NCBI GenBank assembly: GCA_026874595.1
Contig: CM049309.1
Coordinates: forward strand, 55,526,079-55,590,078
Length of the DNA: 64,000 bases
Direction: 5' to 3'
DNA from: Sipunculus nudus
Taxonomy: Eukaryota; Annelida; Sipuncula; Golfingiida; Sipunculidae
The stretch's first letter is position 1, and each line of letters begins with the position of its first letter. Under the pieces are notes generated by a model. That model had not been told where the DNA came from. It saw only the letters and a list, made by a program, of their open reading frames with translations, and made no database searches. A program made the position numbers and the translations under genes. Below, piece after piece: positions 14,036 through 27,000 of the stretch.

Positions 14036-15085
14036 AAGGCGATACCGCATGCGTATTTGGGTATGAGAGAAACCAACCCTTGGGAACACTCCCAACAAAT
14101 AATTTGGTTGATTTTCTATACATCTCTCAATATACCTTAATAGTAAGCATTAACCGTTTGCCCAATACATATTATCTCAATATTTCCAGACAACATTTCT
14201 TGTGGGTGAAGATGGGAAAAAGGAAGTGGTGAGTATACATTACTTTGGGCTCTTTTCTATTACTAGATTATCTTATCATTATAAAGTACTTGCATAAGAC
14301 CATTTTAGTTACATCCCAAATACGACTTATATCACTATTATATTATTAAGGATAACTAAGCTGTTTAAATATTAACATATAACACAACAACATAACAGTG
14401 ACATGGAACAGTTGCACATGTTATAGGAATAACATGCCTACAGATTAATTATAAACAACATATAAGACAAAATACGCATATATTGAATGCCAGCTTTACA
14501 ACTTTAAGTTTTTGACAATTAAACTGTAGTTTGGTTATTCATGTATAATTATGCAGTACGTATTCGTTTCGTATGCGTATGCAGCTAGGAATTGGACACA
14601 TAATATTATATTGGACTGTTCCCATATTCGTATGAGGCAATATGGATGCGTATAAACGCATGTGCATGCTGCACGTTTCGCTCACTCACTGTATCGATTG
14701 GGAAAAAAAAAAACACATACGCATGGTGCCTGACGGGAGAATTCCTCACTTTCGCGTCAGTGATACGTGGAAGACTGCTTCTTTACTGCTGCAGATCTTT
14801 ACTATATCTCCAGTTTACTGCATACCTACCGTATACGCATACCCACTCGGTATCGCTCCAAAAGAAATGTGTCCGATTCCTAGCTCTATACCCATATGTA
14901 GCGCATATGCATAGATATGAATGGAATCACAATAGTCCGTTTTCAACCTACATACGCATACGTACCGCATACGCATGCATATTAATGGCATGACTGTCGT
15001 CCGTTCTGGAGCTGCATACCCATATACGTTGCATACATATGAATGAAATCACAAGCGTCCGTTCTATAACCGCATACGCATACGT
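14036..15085. mobile_element. CATACGCAT/ATGCGTATG palindromic array element
   Basis: Many CATACGCATACG and CGTATGCGTATG motifs in both orientations; from about 14880 there are ~75-bp units containing GAAATCACAA and CGTCCGTTCT. Element ends not defined. It encloses the small exon at 14190, so the left boundary may be later. Confidence 0.55.
14190..14228 (+). CDS. ENPP: ENPP exon: cytosolic tail, part 1
   Basis: 39 bp, phase 0 to 0, between a TTTCCAG acceptor and a GTGAGT donor. Encodes [13 protein letters not shown], charged and plausible as cytosolic tail. No homology anchor, so it rests on splice sites and phase only. The next intron (3.5 kb) contains a CATACGCAT array and a possible copia remnant. 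Confidence 0.5.
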
Positions 15086-18000
15086 ATGCATATTACCGGA
15101 ATCAATGGCATCCTCCTGGTTGCATACATATATGTGGTATTCATGTATGGACTGCTAGTATGGTTATGTGTAAATCTGATTGCCGGTAAGTTAAGGCTTG
15201 GTAACAACTACCACCTCATCAGAGAAATGAAATCACTTGGTAGACGAATGATAACACGAGGACCATTGACAACACTCATATTGCGTGTTATCATGATGCT
15301 ATGGGACAAAGTGCATGTTAAAAGGTCTAAACGCATAGCGACGTCCATTGGCCGATCTGATACCGGGACCACCTAAGGCGAATGCATCTATTAAAACTAT
15401 ATTATTATCCATCACATTACATTATACCATCCCTTCACGAAATGTTGTTCACGCATTACCCCCTAATCCCTTTGCAAAGACCCAACAAGTGGGGCTTGTT
15501 TATATAATATTCATTTGCGATTACAAAAGGATTAAAATCAAATGTCTATAGATATAAGCATCTCTCTTTAGAAAGGCCTTATTGGCCTCCATATCTTGAA
15601 GCATAGGCTAGAAAATGTTTACCGAAGTTTGTGGGATTCAAACCTCGGTAATTGAAGCAAAAATAAAGCAGGGAAGTTAACGCCGCACACCTTAGACACA
15701 TGGAATGTGCGGTTGCTAGCCGACAGATTGGATAAGAGAACAGCCATAGTTACCAGGCAGCTCGCAAGATACGAAATCGATAAGAGGTAGCCGTAAATTC
15801 TTCCGGCGAGACCGGAAAAAGTGATGAGCGTCCGGAAACAGAGGGTGGATTTTCTGTCAAGATACTACTTCTTAACAATGTCGCCAGTCAAGCCACTAAA
15901 AGCAAGCCAACCTGATCAGTTGGAAGCGAAAGCAAAGTTTAATAAAGGACCATAAGGCCTCCTATATTCTGTGACACTTTTATGACTTCAGTGTGTGTAG
16001 GATGTGACTCACCAACCTTGGAAGCCATCATTGGCAATGAGGGGTGGTTAACGTCTTATGTAGATGTTTTTACAACCTGGCCACACTTAACAAGAGAACA
16101 TAGCAATGACAGGATCATGTCATCGTCAGGAGGAAGGACAGGCAAAATATTACTGTTACGACGGCCATGTTAGGTTGCTAGACGGTTATAATGAACACTT
16201 AGCATCCACATCAGACCGTAGAGGCGTCCACACTGTTACATAGAAATGAAGAAAATGCTTGTGTCAACGGTGAAAAACATTCACTTGGCTGACAAAGTCA
16301 AGTGTATGACCTGCATCAGGCAGCCATCGCGAAGAAAGGTTATAAGAGCTTCTGAGTCAGACCATTCATCAGCGCAGAAGACACTGGAACTTGTGATCAC
16401 TGGAAACTTTGTTTCGACGAAAACAAGGGGTGATAAAAGCTTTATGTTCGGAAAAGCACTTTCTTCAATCTTTCCTTTACAGACCCCCATCATATGTCTC
16501 CAGCTTGTCTCTCCAAGCACATGATGAATTGTACAATCAAACGTAGCAAGATGCAAACTCCTTTGCTGTGCAAAAGGTTAGATGTGATGACCCAGGATAG
16601 CATAAACCAGAATACCATGTATGTTCAACCAGGAGAGTTAAGTAGCATGGGGTGACCAGTCAGCAGTCCAGTAGCAGAACCTCAAGAACAGATGCCATAA
16701 CGATAGAGATTTACAAAGCAGGTGGTCCTGGAGTCCTGATGAGTTTGCTGCAAGACTGTACTTTAAATACGGACTGTTCGCTGAAAATGCAAGACATGTT
16801 CTCAAAAGCATGCGACAGCTTTGATCTTATCAGCACGAAGAAGACTTGAGTTCATTCATCAGCCAGCCTCTTTAACCTCTTTGAAACAAAACAGCTATCA
16901 CATTAGGTGAGAGAATACGGACAGTAGAGCAGTTCGCATGACAGTTATAGCTTGAAATACACAGATACCTGCAAGCTACACACCTTCTACAAATATGGTT
17001 ATCCATATAGTGTACTTTCTTCGTGAAATCCTGGAACAGAGCCACAAGTTTGGCATCTACCAGTACCATTACGCTCAAAAGATATTATGTAATCAATTTA
17101 ACACCATAATCGAAGAGGGGTTGATTTCGCTTTGTTTTGTAGTGTTGTTGATATATTTACATTTATTATTCAAATCATGATTTATATGAAAAAAATGCCA
17201 ACTATTGGTCAAAGGTTCATCGGCCATAATTTCTAGAAACATTATGACATACATCACCTTAACTGGGGGATCTACATGCATGTAATGTCACATTTCTTGA
17301 TTACAAAAAGCTGTACTACAATATGATGTGCAAATCAGTGCAGATCAAATGCGTCTTTAGTTTTTGTTTCAAAGAATAGGCTGTACCAAAAGTTTATGAG
17401 GCAGAAACGTATAGAAAAAGAATATAAAGTATGAATAAACAGTACATTTGCACACATACATTCCAAGGTAAGGAGACGTTTTAATGTTTGCAGTTTAATA
17501 CAATTAATCATATTCCTTTCTCATTTGCAACTTGACAAATCAATAATACAGTGAAAAATATTCCTATGTCATTGGCAACTTAACAGTTAATTCAAGTATG
17601 ACATCATCAGTGTCACAATTTATTATTTTTATGACCTAATTCCTTCATATATGGTTGCACTGAAGAATGTTTCGTTCAGCTGATAGTGATAAATATCACA
17701 CAACTGAATTTGCTCAGCACTGTGTTTATGGTACAGTTTACTTGCAGGGTTATGAGAAACCAGCGGGTCATAAGAAAATTATTTTTGGAGGAATCATTGT
17801 GGTGAGTAAATCAGTTCACATAATGCTAGGTGAAATAACGTAATGTGAAATCGCATCTCATCTCATATATTATTTTTTCAAAATCTTTATTTGGAATGGT
17901 GTCACTTGGAATATGCATTTTGTTACCTCATTACGTTCAATTAAACTGAGCCTTGACTCTGCATGTCTGCATAAGGGTATGTATGTTATCTGCATGTGTC

Positions 18001-21000
18001 ATTACAGCAAGTATAAAAGAGAAATATATTATTTTGTATGTGTTTGGAAATATACATTAGGGCAAAATCCGCTGCTTTCCCAAAACTTGTTCTAGGTCTG
18101 CAGCAACCTACGCCATGAGGAACATTATCCTAGTGCGACATGTTAGCAACATCAAAGTACTGAATAGAGTTTAAAGGTAAAAGAGGAATTCGTATAACAA
18201 GGTTCCAAAATTTTAACCAACCAGTTTCTTGACTTAGATATCAAGAAACACATAGGCGAGCTGTGCATTTATGTATCGCAGACACTTGTTGATTATACTG
18301 TACAGATGAAGAAATTATTTCCACCAGAGCACTACATGCATATCAGGAGTAACGCCCAACAAATAACATTTTGCTTATACCAGGAGATATCGTGGTATCA
18401 AATAAAAAGGGTATCCTAAGTGTAAATAAATCCCAAGCACGGTCGTAATTCTCTCAATGCAACGCTTACGGTGACCAAGTATGTCAGAGGGCGACTGGGT
18501 ACCCTAATCACCATATGAAGAGCTTCCGTCTGGCAAATGAAAAAGGAATCTCTGTATTTCCTAGGCTACTGAGAAATAAAAGCCAGTTACACCAGTATAA
18601 TAGCTTAAAAAGATATATCCGGTAACCATATTGTACATTGGTCGAGAAGGCACAGGAGTGCCGGGGGTAAGACCTCCAAGTAAAGCCACTGTGCATTGTA
18701 GGGTGTCACGAAATTTTTCGTGATCCACGTTCTCTCAGCCTTTCAAATCTATAGTCAGGCATAATTCAAATAGTGACCTTTGATATCCTGGGATACAAAT
18801 ACTAGTAGAAAGTGCAATATATATCCTAACTAAAATACAAGAATTTATATAAATTCGACTGATGATATCTTCTTTCCTCTAACCTCTAACGAACCCACAG
18901 TGACCCTGAGATCATTGCTAGACAAAAGAAAGAAAATATAGTTAAGTTTGATGTAGACAAAAAGCGGTCGAGTTGTACGTCTCCGACAGACGATCATTTA
19001 GAATGTTTAAGGCATTCCACAGAAATAGAAATACTTAGACCATTAATTCCTTCATTATTGTGCGCAAGGAAAGCGTACTAGTCTCGGTTTGATATGGTTG
19101 TTAGTGTGATTTAAAAGAAAACTCCGAAATTATATGGAAAAGTAAATGTGCTAACGTATACCATCATTATGTGGCTCCTGAACGGGCCCCATTATTCGTC
19201 AGTTTCAGCTTTCTGCCTTCTTTTGTAAAACCCAAACGTATAACGAAATTATAGCATGAACAGAAAAGGGTTTAATAAACACTTATAGGCTGTGGCCCTT
19301 CATCCCCTTGGGTTTTCCTGAAGACGTGGCTATTTGAAATTCAATGAGCGAATGTTATTGTACATGTCCGACACGATTTTCGTGACATAGGGTTAATTTT
19401 TCAACCTATCTGAAGGAGAGAGATGCTCCGCATGATGTGAATGATGAGAAGATAAGACACTTAACTCTCAGGTGGTATAGACTTGTGTAAACGTGTGCAT
19501 GAATAGAATAAGAAAATTGGTTTTATGTAAGCGAAGTAAACATTCGACTAATCCCGGAGAATATTTAAATATTGCATTTTTGAAAAATAAAGATGGATGG
19601 TGTTTCTTTTGTCCCGCCAGGTAGTATGTCTAGCCGTAATTATCGGCTTAGGGGTAGGACTGGGATTAAAAAGCACGAGAACATCGGGAATTGACACTAC
19701 AGTCCACAGATGTCGTAGCAAAAATGATCTACGGCCAGCTGATACGACGTCACCAGGAACCAAATGGATGGATACTGACTGTTCACTGACCGGCACCTGT
19801 CCTGAAGGGTGAGTTTGATTCACTAAAAGGCATGAGAGCAAAGAGGTGGAGGGGTAGGGGGATGGAAATGGACATAAATGCTGAAGGAAGGCCGACCCAA
19901 AGCACCTTCAGACCAACCTAACGCACATTACCCCATTTTATTCTTAGCCCCTAGTGTGGATGTTCAAAGGTTAAGATGGAAAGGCATTGATCCATATCTT
20001 CGAGGTTGAGTCAAATTATTCTGCTACATTCTATGGTGATTTCCCTGAATAGGTTAGATCAATTGATGAGGAATAGCTGACCTTTAACAATCGATTTAGC
20101 TCCCCTCTGTTCCTGTTGTACGCCCTGGGTGGTTTCCAAACATATTTCATATTGAGTAATTACTGACTTTCTTCACAGATTCAGTTCTCCTCCTCTCCTG
20201 CTGATCTCCTTGGATGGTTTCAGAGCTGATTACCTGTTGAGGAACCTCACGCCAACCATCAAGAGACTGAGCGAGTGTGGTGTCCACGCCAAGCACATGC
20301 GATCTATATTCCCCACTAAAACCTTCCCAAACCACTATTCCATAGTTACGGTAAGGCAGATATTAAAGTTCATTTATCTAGTCGCACAATTATCATTTAA
20401 TCTGTAGTCATTTCTTTGCTATAAATATTGTGAAGATTTTTTTAACTAACCATTAATATATACAAGTGCACGTATTGGAGTTTAATGTTTTACAGGGCTT
20501 ATATCCAGAATCTCACGGTATCATTGATAACAACATGTATGACAGGGACAAAAAGGAACGCTTTAGTATTAGCAGTGACAATAAATTAAACAGCCACTGG
20601 TGGGGAGGAGATCCGGTGAGTACGATCTTTAACTACGTCCCTCTTATATTTATCACTCCTGTCATTGTTGATTTTATCTATTTGTAACACAGGTAGAATT
20701 ACAACCTCAATGCCATTCTAGGTAATTTTCATTAAGGTATAAAAGCTACTACATATTTATTTTAGCTTTTGACGAAGATATACAGTGCCTCTTGACCTGA
20801 TGATTAAAGTATTAGTAATATACCAGAGTGAAATGTTATGCATCACGCAAGGTATTACGAGGCGTATGTCATGCATGACATTTCGAGGCGAAGTCACGAT
20901 TTGTTCCACATGCATCGCCTCCAGTTCTTAGGTCATTTCTGTGAACTGTTTTGTTTGGTCTCCCACTGCATATATGGGAAACTCCAAAACGTACATCGCT

Positions 21001-24000
21001 TGCCGGGATCAAATATTGTATTTATGACAGGGAAAAATGATAATTATGGCCTTAAGTAGGAAAATAATCTACATATTGTGTTAATGAATGAAAACAGAAC
21101 TCACTTAAAAGCTTTACAACTGTCTCCCAATCAGAAATGCATAATGAGTCGGACCGCTTGTAGGTGATACATGGGTAAAGTGCTTATCAAATCATATGTT
21201 TTGTGAAAAGCACTACCAAATTCTTTTGATTTATATGATATATTTCGATAAAATATGTTCGATGAATATGATATATTATTAGCGGAGATATCAGATTTTT
21301 TACAATTAATTTAAAAGTCTCTAGCTTTGTCAAAGGGTCTTTAAGGACTCTCGCAGAACGTATGATTTACCATGATTCGCTATAGGCCTCCAGGTATGCT
21401 ATGACCAATCGGATGGAGATACTTTGCTAATCGGATCAAACCCCGTGTATGCTTTATTATGAAACTGTCATGCAAGTTGACTTGCATCACCCCCAGCTGT
21501 AATGCAAGCGGAATGAAGGAAAAGAACAAAGGGAAATACACCGCAAGTGGGACAATATTGTAATATTATCTCCAAGGTATATTTACCTCCTTCAACATTG
21601 AAAGAGATATAATCAGGAGCATATATTATTCTTTCACACTTTTAGTTCACTTTTTCCAAGCAAAACCGTCCCAGCACACAGTCTCGGTACCTCTTATTGT
21701 TCTGTGTGTTGGTAAACTGTCTATGTGTGTCTGTTTGCCATAACAAGACTGCGTGACCGCAGATCCGATTGGGAGCCGTAACATGTGAATTTCGGCCAGC
21801 GGGAACATGTTTTACATTTGGGCCAAGTCATGCAGTCACGGCATTTCCTGATTGTGCTGTGTTTATGTTGCCGTCTGTGATAGCGCCCGGCCCAATGACC
21901 TTAACACTTGTTAACAGGAGTATTCAAACGGTTTCAGGGCAATTTTTTGGCAGGTAAAAATTTAATTTAAAGGGAAGAAGATATCTTGCGTCTTATCTCA
22001 GCATGCCCTATAGGTGATTGGACCCTTTCAAAAGCCAGTCAGCTTGCATTCGGCGATGAACCTTGTGATAATTCTTGAAATTTACTACCAAATTGTTTAC
22101 GACACCAAGGAAACAAATCCTGTTTACCCAGCATTTACAAAAAGCATGCCCGCCAGCTATATTAGGTTCTTAATGGGTTCATACCGTACATGTTGACTTC
22201 ATGTGTACATTTCTAGCTATACAAGGGAACCCTAGGTTCTAAAGTATCAGTTAACTTGGATGTTCTGATTTGTGGCGTCATAAATACAGGTGTAACAGTG
22301 TGAGACAACAAAACATGCATGTAGATAACCTGTTCCAGAGTCAAACCTCTGTGCCTCAAGTTAGAGGACCTATATTTGCAAAACAGAATTACACTTATAT
22401 GTGTTTATATTCGTCTTGCTCTCTTCTGTAATTGTTACTAACGATATTTATTTTGTTACATCAAACAAAATATGTGATTATTTAAGTATTCTCTGAGTAT
22501 TTGTCACTGAAGTGTTTGCATATGAATAAACTGGGCAAGTTAATTATAAATAGTCACTGTATAATGTATATGGCTGATGCGTGGTCGCTTGAGTGGTCCT
22601 TGCGTTAATTGTTGCTTAATTAATAACAAGTGAACCTTTGAAATAGTAAGTGCGTTCTTACTGGACCGTGGGAGGCAGGGCTCAGAACCTATACTTTTTT
22701 TCCTCAAAAGGTAGTAAAAGCTGTAAATAGTGTAAAGGCTGTATGATCCCGCCATAAACAGTTAAATTCCATTTATATCCTGGAATCCTGTGCATTTTGA
22801 GCTAGATACTTTTGGGAAGCTATATTATCAATGGAGACCTAGCATTTTATTTTCTCTCTCACACTTTTGCATGATCATTAAACAAACATACTCTTGAGGA
22901 CCAGTTTTCTTTTTCACTTGTCTTTTTATTTAATACAAGGACAGTACCATTGCCAGGGAAATCTGTGATTGAAATTGTTAATCACAAAAAGGTCTCTACA
23001 GAGCAGCATAACCAAATCATATATTACCATAGGAAATTCTTAGAAAAACAAGAATGTCCTAGATAGATTTTATGTGGATGAAAATGCAATTTTTCTGTAA
23101 AGATGGCTATTGCATTCATTAACAGTATGCTATATGAGAGTTCTTAATAATTACCTTGACATTTCGTGATGAGCTGCCTAACAACCCATACCCTTTAATA
23201 TTTTAAACATATGACAACATAATTTGAGCGCCATTTTGCGAAACACTTCTCTGCAACGGGAAAATAACAGTTTTTTTTATATGATTCTTTTCCATGTTTC
23301 AGATATGGCTTACGGCCATGAGACAGGGCAAGAAAGCTGGTTCATTTTTCTGGCCAGGCAGTGACGTAGCCATCCAAGGTACACGTTGCACTTTTTAATA
23401 CTCATAATTCTTTGATGAAACAATTATCCAATTTTAATACTGCTTAAACAATTTTAATTATATTCAGCCTTCGTGACAGTGATGGAAATAACGAATCGTG
23501 AAAGAATCATCAAAACTTACATATGCCAGTCATGTTTTTATTATTGACAGGGACATATCCAGACATCTGCTACAACTACGACGGGTAAGGCAGGAGCGAT
23601 GGTTTCTATATTTACTTTTTTTTATAATTTATCAAGGCGAATTTATAAATGAAAGTATTCTATGGTTAATTGAACCCCCAGTCTCCATCTGGCACTCTTG
23701 CACTGCTTCATTAAGGCCAAAAAAAAATTAAAGGTATGGTTCTCAGGCACCGCCCGCATCAGTTTAAAACCCCCGCATTAAAAATTTTTATTTTGATTTT
23801 CGATAAAAACTTTCCAATTTTGAGCTGCTGCCGCTCCGACATTTCTTTCAAGAAGATAAAACCAGACAATTTCCTTTGTTTTGTAGTGCTTTTACTTATT
23901 TAGCAAAATAAAACTGTTATTTTCATGCTTTTCCCTTATCATTTGACAATTATCGAAACATACCAAAAAATTTAAAATAAAAAAGTGCCCGCCCGCATTG

Positions 24001-27000
24001 ATTTCTGAAAAAAGTGCCTGAGAACCATACCTTTTTTTTATTTTGGCCTAAATCATAGTAAATAGAAAGCTATGGTTATTATCTTTATGTCAGAGGTACA
24101 GTTCAGATTTGTTTTGAGAATAAAATGTTAAACTGTTCTTTAAACCATGTAAATGTCCATTGCTTCCGTCTTTTTGGCACACATATATTGCTCAAGGAAG
24201 AATACTAAGGTTGATATTTTACTGGCTTTTTATTGCTCTTTCAATCTTACACCCTACAAGGCTGATAAGGGTATTAAACATGGCCATTATATGGACCCTG
24301 AATTAAACTGTACAAGTGACATTGACATGACGTGATGATGTTACAGCCATAGATATGCGCACTTTATTTCCTTAATTCTTACGTTCATTTCGAAGGCATG
24401 CCTTTACAGTTTTGAGTGACATAGTTTATCATTAACAAAAAAAACTAGTGGCCATGTGTATGCGGACATAGGAACTGAAATATTAATTATATATCATTAG
24501 TATTAACAAAGAAGTATATTTTATAAATAATCATATTAGTGCAAGATATTTACGAGCTGAAAATCAAAACGAGTAAGTTACACAAAAAGAGACTTAAACT
24601 GATCCCAGAAATTTAAATTGATAATTGAATTTGGTTCCATCTATATAAGTAACGTTATATATAATGGTATCTGCAGCACTATCCTGTTCAGGGATCGTAT
24701 TGGGGAGATACTGGGCTGGTTGGATCTGCCGAAGGACGAGCGACCTGATTTCATGACACTTTACTTCAAAGAACCAGATTGGGCAGGTCACGCTAACGGG
24801 CCTTATGGAGACGAGGTAAAAATAGACTGGTACCACTCTCATGCCGTTCTGATCTGAAAATGTAAATGTATAAACAGGTTTAAGCAGAAATACTCTTTAT
24901 AAAGACACATTACAGACCAAGTATTATTTGTTTCCTTTGTGTTAATCAGTTTGTTACAGTTTATAAAAGTTAAATGCGAATATGCATAGATAAACATACT
25001 TTATTTATCAAGTTTCAATCTACTTTAAAAAATGGCGGACGTTGTATACTCCCCATTACAGGGCTGCGAAAGGGAAAAATTTCACTATTAGCCAAACAGA
25101 TACCCATCTAAATATCGCAGTAATTGCTGCTAACAAAATTAAATTTGATATTTAAACGGCTGAAACAGTAAATCATTCAATTTCATGTGGTTATTACGAT
25201 CATTACGTATCAGACTACAATCTGCAATGGACCTAACTTTGCTACAGTACTACATTTAGTTATGTTATCTTAATGAGCTTCGTTTACTTGTAGCTTAATA
25301 AAAAACTTCACGAGATAGACGAAATAATAGAGTTACTAATGGACGGACTGGTCAAGCGCAACCTGCACAACTGTGTCAACATCATCGTTGTCGCTGACCA
25401 TGGCAAGTTTATTTTCATTTGATTTATTTTTGTCTTAATTTTGAATAAAGTTAAATTTAGTTTTCAATATACTCATTTAATATACTCAGACCTGATTATT
25501 TATCAACATAAAATATTTTAATCTGGTCACAGTAGAAACGATACTAAAATATATTATTGCTACTCTGACTGCAAGGAAAATCTTTAATAACGTTTGCTTT
25601 AAGATAACGGTATATGTAACGGTGTATATAGATAGCATGACTTCATTAAACTGACATAAAGTTAATTTCATCTAAGTATACTCAGTGCTCTTGCAATCGA
25701 GGTGATAAGTTACTGCAGTGCTGTTTTTTTAAGTCTTTACCGGCCAGTGTTAAAAGTAACAGTTATTCCTTGCTATCATCGTGAACTTGTATTTCGTTAA
25801 TGTTTCAGGCTTGGAAGAAGTGTCTTGTAAACAAATGGTAAAGCTGGGGTCTTACATCAACACCACCGACTACTACATCTACGACGGGGCGTACGGCCGG
25901 ATAACGAGCAGTTATGTAATCAGAGATGGAAAGATTGTAGAACAGATGGACGGAGGTATATAGGGAGTTCCGCGTTTACTGAAGCTTGGAATAATTGTGT
26001 AAATGCACTGATATATAAAATAGTTACCATAGCCAAAACATATTAGAAGAGATAGAATAAACGAAATATAAAAAAAAAAACGCGGAAAACAAGCATAGAA
26101 TATACAGCAAATACTTTTAATACAAACATTTATATACGTATATGCAAGTCCCTCTCGGGGCTGGAATACCATATGTATATGACAGTGCCACACCGCGCAG
26201 AATCGGACTCACAGCGATACGACTCTGCTGGTTATAGTTTATTGGCATTGAAAATCAAACCCCGCAATGTACCGGGGGTTCTACATATAGGTATAAATAT
26301 AAGAGAATGCGTCCGTTCAAATATATTATATAAGAATTTCAAGGCAAATTACATAAACACGGGACTTCACGGAAGAGGTAATAATTTGTTAGCATACGCA
26401 TGTAAAATGGAAACAGGTCTTTCCATCAAATGTAACAAAATTTGACAGTTGAGACAATTAGTCCCGGCAGTTCCACAGTGCCTAATTGGAATAGGGTTTT
26501 TTTTTTAAGTAGAAACGACCTCTGGTTGAGTGGTGATGCCTATTTCTGTACTTGATGGGGTGCGTCTGTAAGCATTTAGAGCTATGTATATATTTTAAGA
26601 TGTTTGGTAGTTGTGTTGGTCTCCAGATATTATATTTAACCAGACACGCCTGACGAGATCGTTGAGAAGCTGGAGTGTCGGAATGAGTATCTCGGGGTAA
26701 ACAAGAAACAAGACATACCACGCCGACATCACTTCTCCAACAATAAGCGTATTGATGAAGTTATCATGGACGTCAAGGCCAAGTGGCTCATCAGCAAGTT
26801 AGTATAGAAAAAAACGTAAACGTAATAAAACGTTATAGCACCCCGAGAACAAGCATAAATCAAAGCAAGCAAAATAAACGTCTGAGAAATAACCGGAACC
26901 CGCTGACGAGCTGGAGCACTTTAAACTCCTAATGTCGAGTCACCTATAGATCTCTCATACAAAGTATATATGTATAAGGTTATATGTAAATGCGATCATG

